Below are positions 22,401 through 30,151 of a stretch of DNA of 64,000 nucleotides, one piece after another. The notes under the pieces were generated by a model. The model saw only the letters and a program-made list of their open reading frames with translations. It had not been told where the DNA came from and did no database searches. Made by a program: the position numbers and the translations under genes. The stretch is from Archegozetes longisetosus. Taxonomy: Eukaryota; Arthropoda; Arachnida; Sarcoptiformes; Trhypochthoniidae. Positions within the stretch are counted from its first letter, which is position 1; every line of letters starts with the position of its first letter. The DNA lies in the NCBI GenBank assembly GCA_018873245.2, contig JAEMBT020000008.1, positions 5,717,569-5,781,568 on the forward strand, read 5' to 3'.

Positions 22401-22649
22401 TTGCTGTGTCGTGATCCGTTTGGTCCTGTTAAGCTTGCTACTAGAGCACTGCGCATCCCATTTATGAGAATCAAGGCGATTTGCGAGACCACTTTGATTT
22501 GTCGCGTAGCCATTCGGGCTGTGCCCGGCCGCCCGCCGCGTAGAGCGACCGCCAGACGCTCGCCTAGTTCCGCCCCCAGGTCTGGCACCAGGAGCGTACC
22601 CTGGTATCCCTAATCCAGGAGAGGTTACGTTTTTTGGTTTATACGACAT
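19497..22649 (-). CDS. LINE endonuclease/reverse transcriptase (RTE/BovB-like or related)
   Basis: The undamaged frame has 1,050 codons. A Gly/Arg-rich N-terminus precedes an apurinic-type endonuclease (GTWNVTSLAG, VVLGDFNAHVGVDD, ELSTDHHLVVSRIR). The reverse transcriptase follows with fingers (LFKKGDHRECSNYRGITLLS), palm A (CFIDLEKAYDRVP), GLRQGCVLSPLLF and catalytic FADD in LLFADDVAKLAS. The C-terminus has WLGHLIRMPQDR and a basic RPRGRPRRRW segment. The protein nicks target DNA and copies the element RNA there. The lack of any stop suggests recent activity. The clade is uncertain without a tree: single ORF and endonuclease type favour RTE-like over Jockey or R1. The ATG at 22649 is the first in the frame; a downstream ATG before GTWN is possible. 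Confidence 0.9.
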   Translation of the reverse strand: MSYKPKNVTSPGLGIPGYAPGARPGGGTRRASGGRSTRRAAGHSPNGYATNQSGLANRLDSHKWDAQCSSSKLNRTKRITTQQWIMDIGTWNVTSLAGKEKELVEEIEKYRLDIVGLSSTHSKVSGTVNLERGWTLYYSGVNVQERGKAGVGILTSPRLTPCVLEWIPEDERVCAIRVRIPRGQIITFISVYAPNNETDYPGFLDKVAQIIDKIPVNDSIVVLGDFNAHVGVDDHTWKGVIGRNGDAHTNKNGEMVLDFCANNAMSITNTFFKHKAHHKYTWKQDTRGYRSIIDFIVVSSDLRRLVLDTRVKRGAELSTDHHLVVSRIRFEGRRPDRPRAPKQITRIRWEDLANNNTRTAFEAHIRNRYLMTPNATESAEKEWSLFKEAVIEAATEACGIKRVGAAFGGGQRTPWWNEEVKIAVQRKKTAFKEMLHNKTPDAVNKYRAARKEAARTVSEAKARAWEEFGMILEDNHKTAVKTFWQKIRRIRRGKQDALRTIKSKSGEVITDNNKILARWREHFKELLNPVEATPDDHISSINEPVDPILQEEVMTAIKNLKNGKAAGIDEIRAEMLKAMGRKGCEWLTRVINVSWKIGKAPKDWQQGIVVPLFKKGDHRECSNYRGITLLSQAGKVYAKIVEQKCRKKVEPLIQEEQCGFRPGRGTTDQLFTLAQVYEKSWEYGRPVHTCFIDLEKAYDRVPRDVLWKVLEEYNIRGVLLRAIKSLYNHCGSCVRINGLKSKTFMVNAGLRQGCVLSPLLFTVFMDRISRRSQGNECISIGDARVSNLLFADDVAKLASTRADLQQALDRFNEECNAVGMKISTSKTQAMTISRTPHVSGNLHVSGSPLLEVEKFKYLGVTFTSDGKWDTELTSRIGAAAGVMRQLYRTVVTKRELSTKTKLSIYKSVYRPILTYGHEQWVMTERMKSRVQAAEMRFLRRIAGLTLLDRIRSSDIRETLQVSPLLLWIERSQLKWLGHLIRMPQDRLVKQVYEACPTSKRPRGRPRRRWKDYSYNIADEKLGLKNEEIESIARDRKAWSQQLGKLRTPQP

Positions 22650-22956
22650 TACATGTTAAAATTTACATAATGGGTTTTTTTAATTATGCTCAACCAAAAT
22701 TTTAGCATAATTGGTTGCATTTTATTTGGTAACCCAGTTTTGCTTCTGGACTTTTTGATTTGCCTGTCGGCGACCAGGTATGTCCTGGCCGTCCCATGTA
22801 GGGACTGAGGATTGGGGAACCCTCTAGAGTTTGTAAGACAACCTGAATCTTTTTACACGCGTGGTTGTTTGAGACTTACAGACCCCTTTTCGACTTCCCA
22901 GTGACGGCAGTAACTTTTTGTGAGTATAAACTTAAGAAAAAAGGCAGAAGAATCCG

Positions 22957-23036
22957 CGTGTCCTGGCCAAGACTCGATCCCGCAACCTTCATGTCTAAAG
23001 TCTAACACTCTAGCTACCGCGCCACTGAGGCGTCTT
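22957..23036 (-). repeat. tRNA-like (pol III) head at the 5' end of the LINE insertion
   Basis: On the minus strand a segment starting CGCCTCAGTGGCGCGGTAGC contains an A-box-like stretch (about 23010-23024). About 35 bases later comes a good B box, GGATCGAGTC (22971-22980), within a T-arm-like context. It lies flush with the target duplication at 23041, so it was part of the inserted molecule. It is not a tRNA gene: an acceptor stem does not close convincingly. It looks like the head of a tRNA-derived SINE or a pol III-type leader of the LINE. Confidence 0.6.
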
Positions 23037-23052
23037 TCAACTATTGATACTA

Positions 23053-24098
23053 ATTTTCCAAAAATCACAAATTATAGGACTACAGAATTGAGAACCCTAG
23101 ACTATATATTCTTAGGACTAGTGGTTGTATCTCTTATCTTAGCAATAGTTTATTTAATCAGGAAGCGGCATGTGCATAACTTTGAGCCTAAAAATGAAAC
23201 AAAATTCGAAGAATTGCCGTTAGAAAGTATCACTAATGAAGAGAGTCAAGAGCCTGATGGAACTAAGGGTCATAAAAAGTCAAAGTTTTACGATCCTAGA
23301 CAAACTTTAATCCTCACTATTGTATTCGTAACGCTACTACCCCTAACGGAAGCCGATATGAAAGACGATATCATAATACTAAACCTTCACTATGAAAACC
23401 CTTGCCATCAATTAATGAAAAGAAACTTCACCCTACTTGAGATTTCTTGGTGTAGTCAGAAATTTAATGAAACCTTCATCGAACCAATAGAACAGTTTTG
23501 TAAAACCCCTGCTAATACATTTAATATTGACAGATTTCTGTTTCATAGAAAAAATAACAGGACAAGCCGCGACTTACACTTTTCGAGTCTAAGTCAAATG
23601 GCGCCTGTACGAACTATCGCGAATGAGTGGAATAAGTTTGATATGGCCTCAATAGCAGCCTCCTTCATGATGATTAAAAGTACAGTCACAAAGATGGGAA
23701 TAAAATGGTTGAAAGGCGAACTTGATGAGTATTTTGTTAATTCCCCTTATACATCATTTAAATTACCGAAAAACAACATACTTAGCAATTACGAGCCTCA
23801 ATCGTGTTTCTTAGATAAGAACTGTAAACTTTTAAGACTAGAGCTCAAGCTAAAGCGAGGAATAAATCCTGTATCGAGAGTGACAGGTTGGAAATATTGT
23901 GAGGATATCTTAACCATAGTCATAATAAGCCTATTAGCCGTGATTTGGCTTATCATAAGGAAATTGCGGACTGTTATGAGACAAAGAAACTGGGCCTATA
24001 AACATGTGCTCATATCGAGCAGAGCTCCAGTATCTGTGAACGAAGAATCGTTAATAGAACCTCCGCCCTACCCAGATATCGAGCCCATTGCAGTGTAA
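23053..24098 (+). pseudogene. Env anchor of first env plus a second, shorter env-like protein
   Basis: Directly after the duplicated site the env frame resumes. It shows TELRTLDYIFLGLVVVSLI (transmembrane anchor) and a cytoplasmic tail. With no stop, a new hydrophobic leader follows (TLILTIVFVTLLPLTEA). The next 260 residues resemble the N-terminal part of the first env: a NPC, WC, FIEP..FC pattern (ENPCHQ, SWCSQ, FIEPIEQFCKTP against ESPCLA, DWCNKQ, FIEPLRKFCRSP). They end in a second anchor (ILTIVIISLLAVIWLIIRKL) and a short Pro-rich tail. The second unit lacks the basic cleavage site, fusion segment and coiled coil. It may be a truncated env duplicate. The frame itself is open, but the gene is separated from its 5' part by the LINE. 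Confidence 0.7.
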
Positions 24099-25453
24099 TT
24101 AAGAACTCATTAAACCTCTATAAATTCCTGTCAACTTCTCACTCAATCTATCACACTTTAAATTTCCTATATCTCTTTGACATCATTAATTATAACTTTA
24201 TCAACACCCTATAATAAACAAAACTTACGTAACAAATAGGGCCTCTTCGTCGAACAAAAATTCTGATCACAAACTAAATTGGATGCTTATACCAAAAGCG
24301 AATTATTATGCCTCAAATCCCGGATAAGTTCAAATGACTTATGCCGAAAACACTAAACCATTTAATGGGCAGTGTCTCTTTGCTTTGAGCGAGTTTTGGA
24401 CAATTGTTACAAAACTCAGTATTTATCATTAGCTCAGAAAGAGTTCGGATTTGTGAAGCGAGCCTAAAATATACACAAAAATGGATATGATCAGACACAA
24501 AAAAGTAAACAAATTAAAAAAAAAACTAAAAAATCTAAACAAAATAACAAGATAATAAATAAAAAGCACCAAAACTTGCTAAAATACAAAAAAAATACAT
24601 TTAACACAGATATAATAAAAAACCAAATATTTAACTTCTATTCAAGAAATTTACGCCTGTGTAAGTGACTCCACCTACAGGCGGATTTTTTAAAAGTTTT
24701 CTTCTTACTCTTAAACAACTTATTCTTTTAATTTTACCGATTCTGGCCAACTTAAGACTCAGCTAAAAATTTAGATAATGAATTTAAGTACAGTCAATCC
24801 TCCTCTTTGAAATTAATAGACAAAATTTGAAAATTCTTAGAGCGCATTCACGAAATTAAACTCCTAAACCTTCAGAATTCATAGTAATGGTACCGAATGA
24901 TAAGGTCATCGGGCCCTCAAAGTGGCAATGCCTATCGGCTAAAATTTTTAAACTTCTATTCTAGTAGACCTATGTCGATTTTAACAAATTCTCAATAAAA
25001 ATAACAAAAATCATCGTGCGCTCACAAGATAATCCACTAATCATTTGAGCACTCCGAGCAGAAAATTGAATTCAGATCAACTTAAATTTAAGTAACAAGA
25101 AGTCAGTAGACAAAATTTTAAATAGATAAAATTTATAAACAACATTAAACCTTAGAATTTAGAAGACTTTAAATCCAGTTTTGATCGAGCGCATGAGCGG
25201 AAAATGATGTTCACTCATACTTACCCCAACCTGTTCATAGGCCTACTCGAAGTATATATAAGCAACAAACAAATTACTCATTATTTAGTATTATTTATTT
25301 AAGCTAACAAATTCAAATATACTCAATTATTTCCTCTTTCAAATTTAATACTTATCTTTATTCATTATCCGAACCATTGTTAATTAATTACCAACGTATT
25401 AACAATATATCTGAAAAGCAATTAATCATTTAAAAATTCTTTTCATAAAAGGT
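24099..25453. other. Gypsy 3' non-coding region between env and the antisense gene
   Basis: This is AT-rich sequence with no open frame worth reporting. A small hairpin with stem CGCCTGT/ACAGGCG lies near 24654-24684. I see no other structure in it. It belongs to the LTR element by position only. Confidence 0.5.
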
Positions 25454-26616
25454 TCAAGAATACCAACATTTTCGTTCAACACCATCATTGGAGACGATTA
25501 AAACATTTGCATGATAGGTACGCCCTGAAGCTGAATGCTTTGTCCCTAGGGGTCCAACAAGTAAGAAGATGACGATACGATACTTCTCCGACAATGACCT
25601 AATGGTTTTGAGGACATCACTGTCGTTTGAGAGAAACTTGGCACGGTGTTGCGGATAACGCTTTACAAAGTCACCCAATTCATTCTTGCCATCTCGAGTT
25701 CTACCGATTATCCGTGGACAAATATGAAAATCACCCATCTCTAAAGATGTCCACTTTAAATAGAGCTCCGACCAGAAAGTTAACTCTATATTCTGAACAT
25801 CTTCTTTAGAGTGACTAAAATGGAAGAAAATATATTAATTCAATACTTAACCTCGCCTTTCATTTATTTTTACATTTTACATACAATTTATACTTATATA
25901 ATATTTTATCTTATACTCAGCCTCGCATTTACAATTTTATCTTTATTTTTTTAACAATTTATATACTTATATTTACACTTACCTGTGAAAACCATATAAC
26001 TTCGAATACTTCCCCAAAGTAATATACCGATCTAGCTCACGACGGAGGATCTCGTTAAAGTGCCCACATCCAGCATTAACGGATGTCGAATCAATTTTTA
26101 ACAAATTTCCAGTTTTGTGGCATGCGCCAACCGAGGACATATGGTCAGGGAAAAGGAAGTTGAACAATGCTCTACAGCCATTGAGCGTGCTCTCAAGTTC
26201 AAAAGTGTTGTACCGATCCTCCCAACCGATCCATCTCACGAGGAATCGATCTCCCCACAACTTGCCATTCCAAATTTTTGATCGAGCAACAACACTCTCG
26301 ATTTGATACTCCCCAGTTACTCTATCACGTCTGGGATGGTTGAAAACTTGGTCGATTCGAGGAGGAAGCTCGCCTAAGGGCTCTCGAAGAATGAGATTAA
26401 CAGGTGAATATGGCGGATGACCATCACTCACCGCTGAAGAGATAACCTGAGATAACGTCGGAGTATCACGTGCGTCTGAACAAGAGACGTCTTCAACACG
26501 AGTCGCAACTCCTGCACAATCTTTTTCACCACGTAATCTTTTGTACTCTAAAGAAATCAATAATCATTATCAGTTAACAATATTTATCAATTATTACACA
26601 TACGTTTGGATGACAT
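25454..26616 (-). CDS. Spliced antisense chromodomain protein inside the gypsy element
   Basis: Three exons on the minus strand (26616-26604, 26547-25983, 25814-25454) join to exactly 313 codons including stop. The splice sites are GTATGT..TTTAG and GTAAGT..TTTTAG, with matching phases. Residues around 75-130 form a chromodomain: GEYQIESVVARS, then GDRFLVRWIGWEDRYNTFE and a helix ALFNFLFPDH. The aromatic cage positions (Tyr, Trp and the residue before NTFE) are present, so methyl-lysine binding is plausible. The C-terminal 150 residues (LEMGDFHICPRIIGRTRDG and onward) match nothing I know. It runs opposite to gag, pol and env and is intact. It may be a captured host gene or an element-encoded chromatin-targeting factor. 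Confidence 0.72.
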
Positions 26617-27299
26617 GTTTCTGCTTCAGATATGGATCCTTCTCGATAGTTAGAAAACTATTAATAGAAAAATAATCAAATATTCTCTTAATAAATTTTT
26701 TTTATACATTTCCATACTTACCACAAAAATAGGAACTTTACCAAAAATAAATACAAAATCTAAAAAAAATAATTTAAAGAAAAATAGTAAACACTCTTTC
26801 GCAGGACAAAGAACACAAACTCACATTTACTTTACACACAAATAAACAAAACGTGTTTATATTTTTGGAGCCAATTGTTTGAAACTTAAATAAACACTCC
26901 CACAGCTACACCTATGCGAAGCATCATAAACATCTACATAAAGTGCGTGTCGATTAAGAACGTTCCCCTTATTCCTTTCATATCATACCAAATACTTTCC
27001 TAATTACTAAACATTCATTATTAATTTTTTTAAGAATTTTTTTTATATACGACATATTGTATAACTTTCTAATTTTTATTAATAATTATTGTTTCGCAAG
27101 ATTTTCATTAACCCTCACACATATTGCTTATATAATCTATATATGCTTATAATTTAATGCTCAATTTTATTAGTTATATTTTTAATGTATCATGCATTGA
27201 ATATTCCAAACTTGTTAATTTACACCTAATGTAAATCACTTCTTATAGAGAAGATATTACAAGTGTTCAGAGACGAACACTCTAAAGGAGGGGACAAAT
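26617..27299. other. Upstream region of antisense gene, and polypurine tract of the LTR element
   Basis: No coding frame is seen. The part next to 26617 must hold the promoter of the antisense chromodomain gene if that gene is expressed. At 27284-27294 the purine run AAAGGAGGGGA just before the 3' LTR is the expected plus-strand primer (polypurine tract). Confidence 0.65.
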
Positions 27300-27640
27300 T
27301 GCAAGGAATTTTCCTTTATTCTCTTTCTACACCCTTAACCTTACTTTCCCACAGATGAACATAAATCACAAAACAGGGACCAGACATAATCAGGATTAGT
27401 AATTCAAAAGTATCCCCACTCCTAACCATTGTCTAACAAAAATAACTCCTCTTTCTCGACTATTGGTTAAAACTTGTTAAGCCTCTACCCTAAATTTAGG
27501 TCGAAATCTTCCTATAAGAGTGATCGATAAATATGTATTCTCGGCCTTTTACCTCATATTACCATAATAAAATAGCTCCTGTAGTTACAATAGTTGTGTT
27601 ATTGTTACGAAATTGTGTTGTGCTACGATTCTATGTTGCA
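27300..27640 (+). repeat. 3' LTR of the gypsy element
   Basis: This is a direct repeat of 14150-14489 with about eight substitutions that I counted (for example CCTTAACT against CCTTAACC, and GTCATTG against GTTATTG). It is followed by the second ATAT target copy at 27641-27644. Confidence 0.92.
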
Positions 27641-27942
27641 ATATCATCAATCACAATTATGTGAGGTTTCAGAAGCAAAACTTCTTCGGGCTTTATCAAA
27701 TAGTCAAAATACTTCACGTCAACATCACCAGTTATTGATTCTTTGTATAAATTTTGATACTGTCCATAGCATCCTATCACTTTTAATTTATCTTTAACAT
27801 CAATTTCGAAAGAATCCTTATAATTCTTGAGTATTCTTTTTACAAGAATAGTCTTTCCGCTAAAGCTTGGTCCTGAAACAATACACGTGAAAGGATGTCT
27901 AAATTTAAGAAACTTTGAGTTGATGTTTTCGTTCATCTTCAA
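27641..27942 (-). pseudogene. N-terminal half of Polinton packaging ATPase (Walker A and B)
   Basis: From ATG at 27942 the frame encodes a P-loop (IVSGPSFSGKTILVKRIL) and a Walker B strand (HIIVIDDI) about 70 residues later, where it runs into the 3' LTR. The family motors DNA into the capsid. The partner C-terminal half is at 13742-14149. Length and motif order match the Polinton FtsK/HerA-type ATPase. Only the retrotransposon insertion, and no other lesion, is visible in this gene. Confidence 0.9.
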
Positions 27943-27997
27943 ATAATGAATAAGACCGTTTGTAAAATTCTAAATAAGTTTTATTAGCTCAAAAATT

Positions 27998-28462
27998 TTA
28001 GCTCAAAATTACATCGTAACGCCTCTTTATGAGAGAGCGACAAATAGGACAATGAATAAGTCTAACAGAGCAGTCTTTGCATGTCACAACATGTTTACAG
28101 TTGAATCTCACAGAAACTTCGTTATCGAAACAGATTTTATACACCAGGCTACTTTCCAAAGTAATTGAATTTCTGGATCCGTGGCGTTTGTTTTCAGATT
28201 CCGCAATTATTTGAACATCACTGGATAGAATTTGTTGAATGTATTGGCATTGTGGAAATATTTCTCGATGAACTTCAAGTGGATCCGATTCTCTATTCCA
28301 TCCACCAATGACACATCGACAAAAAGCACATTGAACGTGATCATTGAGTAGACAATAGAAAAATCCTGCTTCTGCCAGAATTTCAGGGTGTGGAGATGTG
28401 AGAGGCCATTCATTAACACGAAAGGACTCCAATCTTCTGCTTCTATTTTTCATCATTTAAAA
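27998..28462 (-). pseudogene. C-terminal half of IAP: second BIR and RING, first RING Cys lost
   Basis: The frame from 28456 encodes a BIR (EWPLTSPHPEILAEAGFFY, then CAFCRCVIGGW, then DPLEVHREIFPQCQYI, with its Cys/Cys/His/Cys ligands). A linker follows, and a C-terminal RING (ICFDNEVSVRFNCKHVVTCK, then CPICRSLI). Where IAP RINGs have a first zinc-binding cysteine (CxIC) this copy reads YKIC, so one ligand is lost. IAPs bind caspases through BIRs and ubiquitinate through the RING. The gene is split from its first BIR by the element at 28463-29393. Confidence 0.85.
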
Positions 28463-29393
28463 GAAACTTTCGGTTGGCTTTTACTTTCCCGAGAAGCTGG
28501 CAAAGCCATTACATACCTATATATTTATTATCAGTATCACTTGACAAGCAAAAATGTCTCAAGCCACGCCCACTTCCAACCAGGTCTAAGCTCCGCCCAC
28601 AAAAAATTATATATAACAAAATAACTTTTGCATGGATAAGTACCATATAATAGCTGCATATTTTGTCATTCTGAGACATTGCGTTTCAATAAAATAATTT
28701 AACTTTGGGATTTGCATGCATAACCTTAGTTAATTCTTTTTTATATATATAAAATATTTTTTAAAATTGTGTGCAGCTATTTAGCTATTAAATATTTTAT
28801 GAAATTTGTTGAATCATATCGTTGAAACAATATTTGAAGTAGTTTTTTATGAGCAAAATAAGGAAAACTTGAATACTCATAACTCCGCCCCCAGAAGGAA
28901 TTTCGAGAATTCGTTTTCATATTCTTAAGCAGCATACTTAGAAGAATATTTTAGAAAATTTTGGTGGGCGTAGCTAAAAAAATTTTTTGTGGGCGGAGCT
29001 TAGACCTGGTTGGAAGTGGGCGTGGCTTGAGACTTTTGTTCGTCAAGTATTACTGATAATATATATATAGGTATGTAATGACTTTCCTGCTTCTCCGGAA
29101 TGTAATAGCCAACCAAAAATTGAAATATCGAAACTTTGAATACTCATAACTCCACTCCCAGAAGGAATTTCGAGAATCCGTTTATATATTCTTGACTAGT
29201 ATACTTAGAAGAACATTTAGGAAAATTTTGGTGGGCGTAGCTCAAAATTTTTTTCGTGGGCGGAGCTTAGACTTCGTCGGAAGTGGGGGTGGCTTGAGAC
29301 ATTTTTGCTTGTCAAGTGATACTGATGATAAATATATAGGTATGTAATGGCTTTGCCAGCTTCTCGGGAAAGTAAAAGCCAACCGAAACTTTC
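28463..29393. mobile_element. Non-autonomous TIR DNA element (MITE-like) inside the IAP gene
   Basis: Inverted repeats of about 145 bp (28463-28610 and 29250-29393 reversed) begin GAAA(C/G)TTTCGGTTGGCTTT and are nearly identical. The right arm plus adjacent sequence is present twice in tandem (28869-29125 and 29136-29393, offset 267 bp). No coding frame of its own was found. The arms carry CTCCGCCC and CCACGCCC motifs. Flanking target duplications are not clear. It interrupts the IAP coding sequence between the two BIR domains. Confidence 0.75.
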
Positions 29394-29897
29394 AATACAA
29401 ATGATTGAATTAGGCCTATCAGTACCTGGAATCTTAATTGGCGACTTGTAATAGGCTTCAATTTCTTGCAAACTTCCGTTTCCCGAAAAATGAGATCTTC
29501 TAGTTTCTCTAGTCGGAGGTCTTTCTAAATCGCATGTGACAACGGAATCAGAATTTTCTTCAAGATTTCTGATTTCTCTCGAAGGAGCGAGTGAAACTGC
29601 CAACGGAGTTGGTGAACTTCCAAGAGCCAAACGATTGATGGAAAGATCAATTCCTTTGAGAAATGGACAATTTGGTGATTGTGATCGATGCATCAAAAAC
29701 GGATGTGTTGATGAAACCGAACCGGGGATCCTGATGTTGCAGCTGAAGCAAATGATTTCATCCCTGTGAGGTTCGTAATAAAACCCAGCAGACACCAATC
29801 TGTGATAGTCAATATTACCATGATTCCAACTCTGAAAAGTACTAGCTCTGACAGAATGATATCGTAGTAACTCGTGTCTGATGTATTCAGCTGACAT
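29390..29897 (-). pseudogene. N-terminal half of IAP: first BIR domain
   Basis: From ATG at 29897 the frame encodes a BIR domain (ASTFQSWNHGNIDYHRLVSA, GFYYEPHRDEIICFSC, then HRSQSPNCPFL). A 90-residue linker of low complexity leads up to the inserted TIR element. The BIR lacks the usual Gly-Trp after the second Cys, but keeps the Cys..Cys..His..Cys ligands. With the second half the gene would be a two-BIR/RING protein, like those of baculoviruses and insects. It lies between the polymerase and ATPase genes of the Polinton, on the same strand, with no intron sign. It is therefore probably part of the viral gene set. Confidence 0.82.
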
Positions 29898-30051
29898 GAT
29901 CGTTCTCGTACACGATAGTGAGAACTAAATGATACAAGTCGATTGAACGCCGAACGTCCAAGCATTTCCCAATAATTTTTTTTTTGCGCAAAATCTATAC
30001 AAAAATAATATCTGTTGACATCTATGAGAATATATTGAAACAACAAAAAAT

Positions 30052-30150
30052 CATACGGCGTAGCCGTATATTATGGCTACGCCATACATTATGGCTACGC
30101 CATACACTATGGCTTCGCCATATACTATGCCGAAGGCATATGCGGCGCCG
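30052..30150. repeat. Array of five short hairpins with 3-base loops
   Basis: In 100 bp between the polymerase stop and the IAP start there are five near-perfect palindromes about 18-19 bp apart. They are ATACGGC-GTA-GCCGTAT, then TATGGC-TAC-GCCATA twice, then TATGGC-TTC-GCCATA, then TATGCC-GAA-GGCATA. Stem bases differ between copies but stay paired. Both neighbouring genes are on the minus strand. It may act as a terminator, a processing site or a mobile palindrome cluster. Confidence 0.75.
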
Positions 30151-30151
30151 A

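Larger units (their letters stand above)
19467..23040 (-). mobile_element. LINE insertion with 12-bp target-site duplication
   Basis: The twelve bases CTATTGATACTA occur at 19455-19466 and again at 23041-23052, bracketing the insertion. The reading frame of env is the same on both sides. The 3' end, read on the minus strand, finishes ...GCGGTTATTGCAAAAAAATGA, a short A-rich tail rather than a long poly(A). The 5' end, next to 23040, begins with a tRNA-like sequence. One intact protein frame fills 19497-22649. Confidence 0.88.
14150..27640 (+). mobile_element. Gypsy/errantivirus-type LTR retrotransposon with env, internally deleted
   Basis: The element has direct LTRs (14150-14489 and 27300-27640) that start TG and end CA, flanked by ATAT at 14146-14149 and 27641-27644. 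A polypurine tract precedes the 3' LTR (27284-27294). Inside on the plus strand are gag, RNase H, integrase and two env-like regions. Protease and reverse transcriptase are missing. A LINE is inserted at 19467-23040, and an antisense chromodomain gene occupies 25454-26616. Without the LINE the element is about 9.9 kb. The two LTRs differ at about eight positions that I counted by eye, so the insertion is fairly young but not new. Confidence 0.92.

Noticed and set aside
19948-22613. Plus-strand open frames across the LINE
   Set aside because: They are shadows of the intact minus-strand LINE protein, whose GC-richer codons leave other frames open.
22957-23036. A functional tRNA gene
   Set aside because: A- and B-box-like words are present, but the acceptor stem does not pair and the segment is flush with a transposon target duplication.
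30052-30150. A CRISPR-like array
   Set aside because: The units are contiguous palindromes without unique spacers, in animal DNA.
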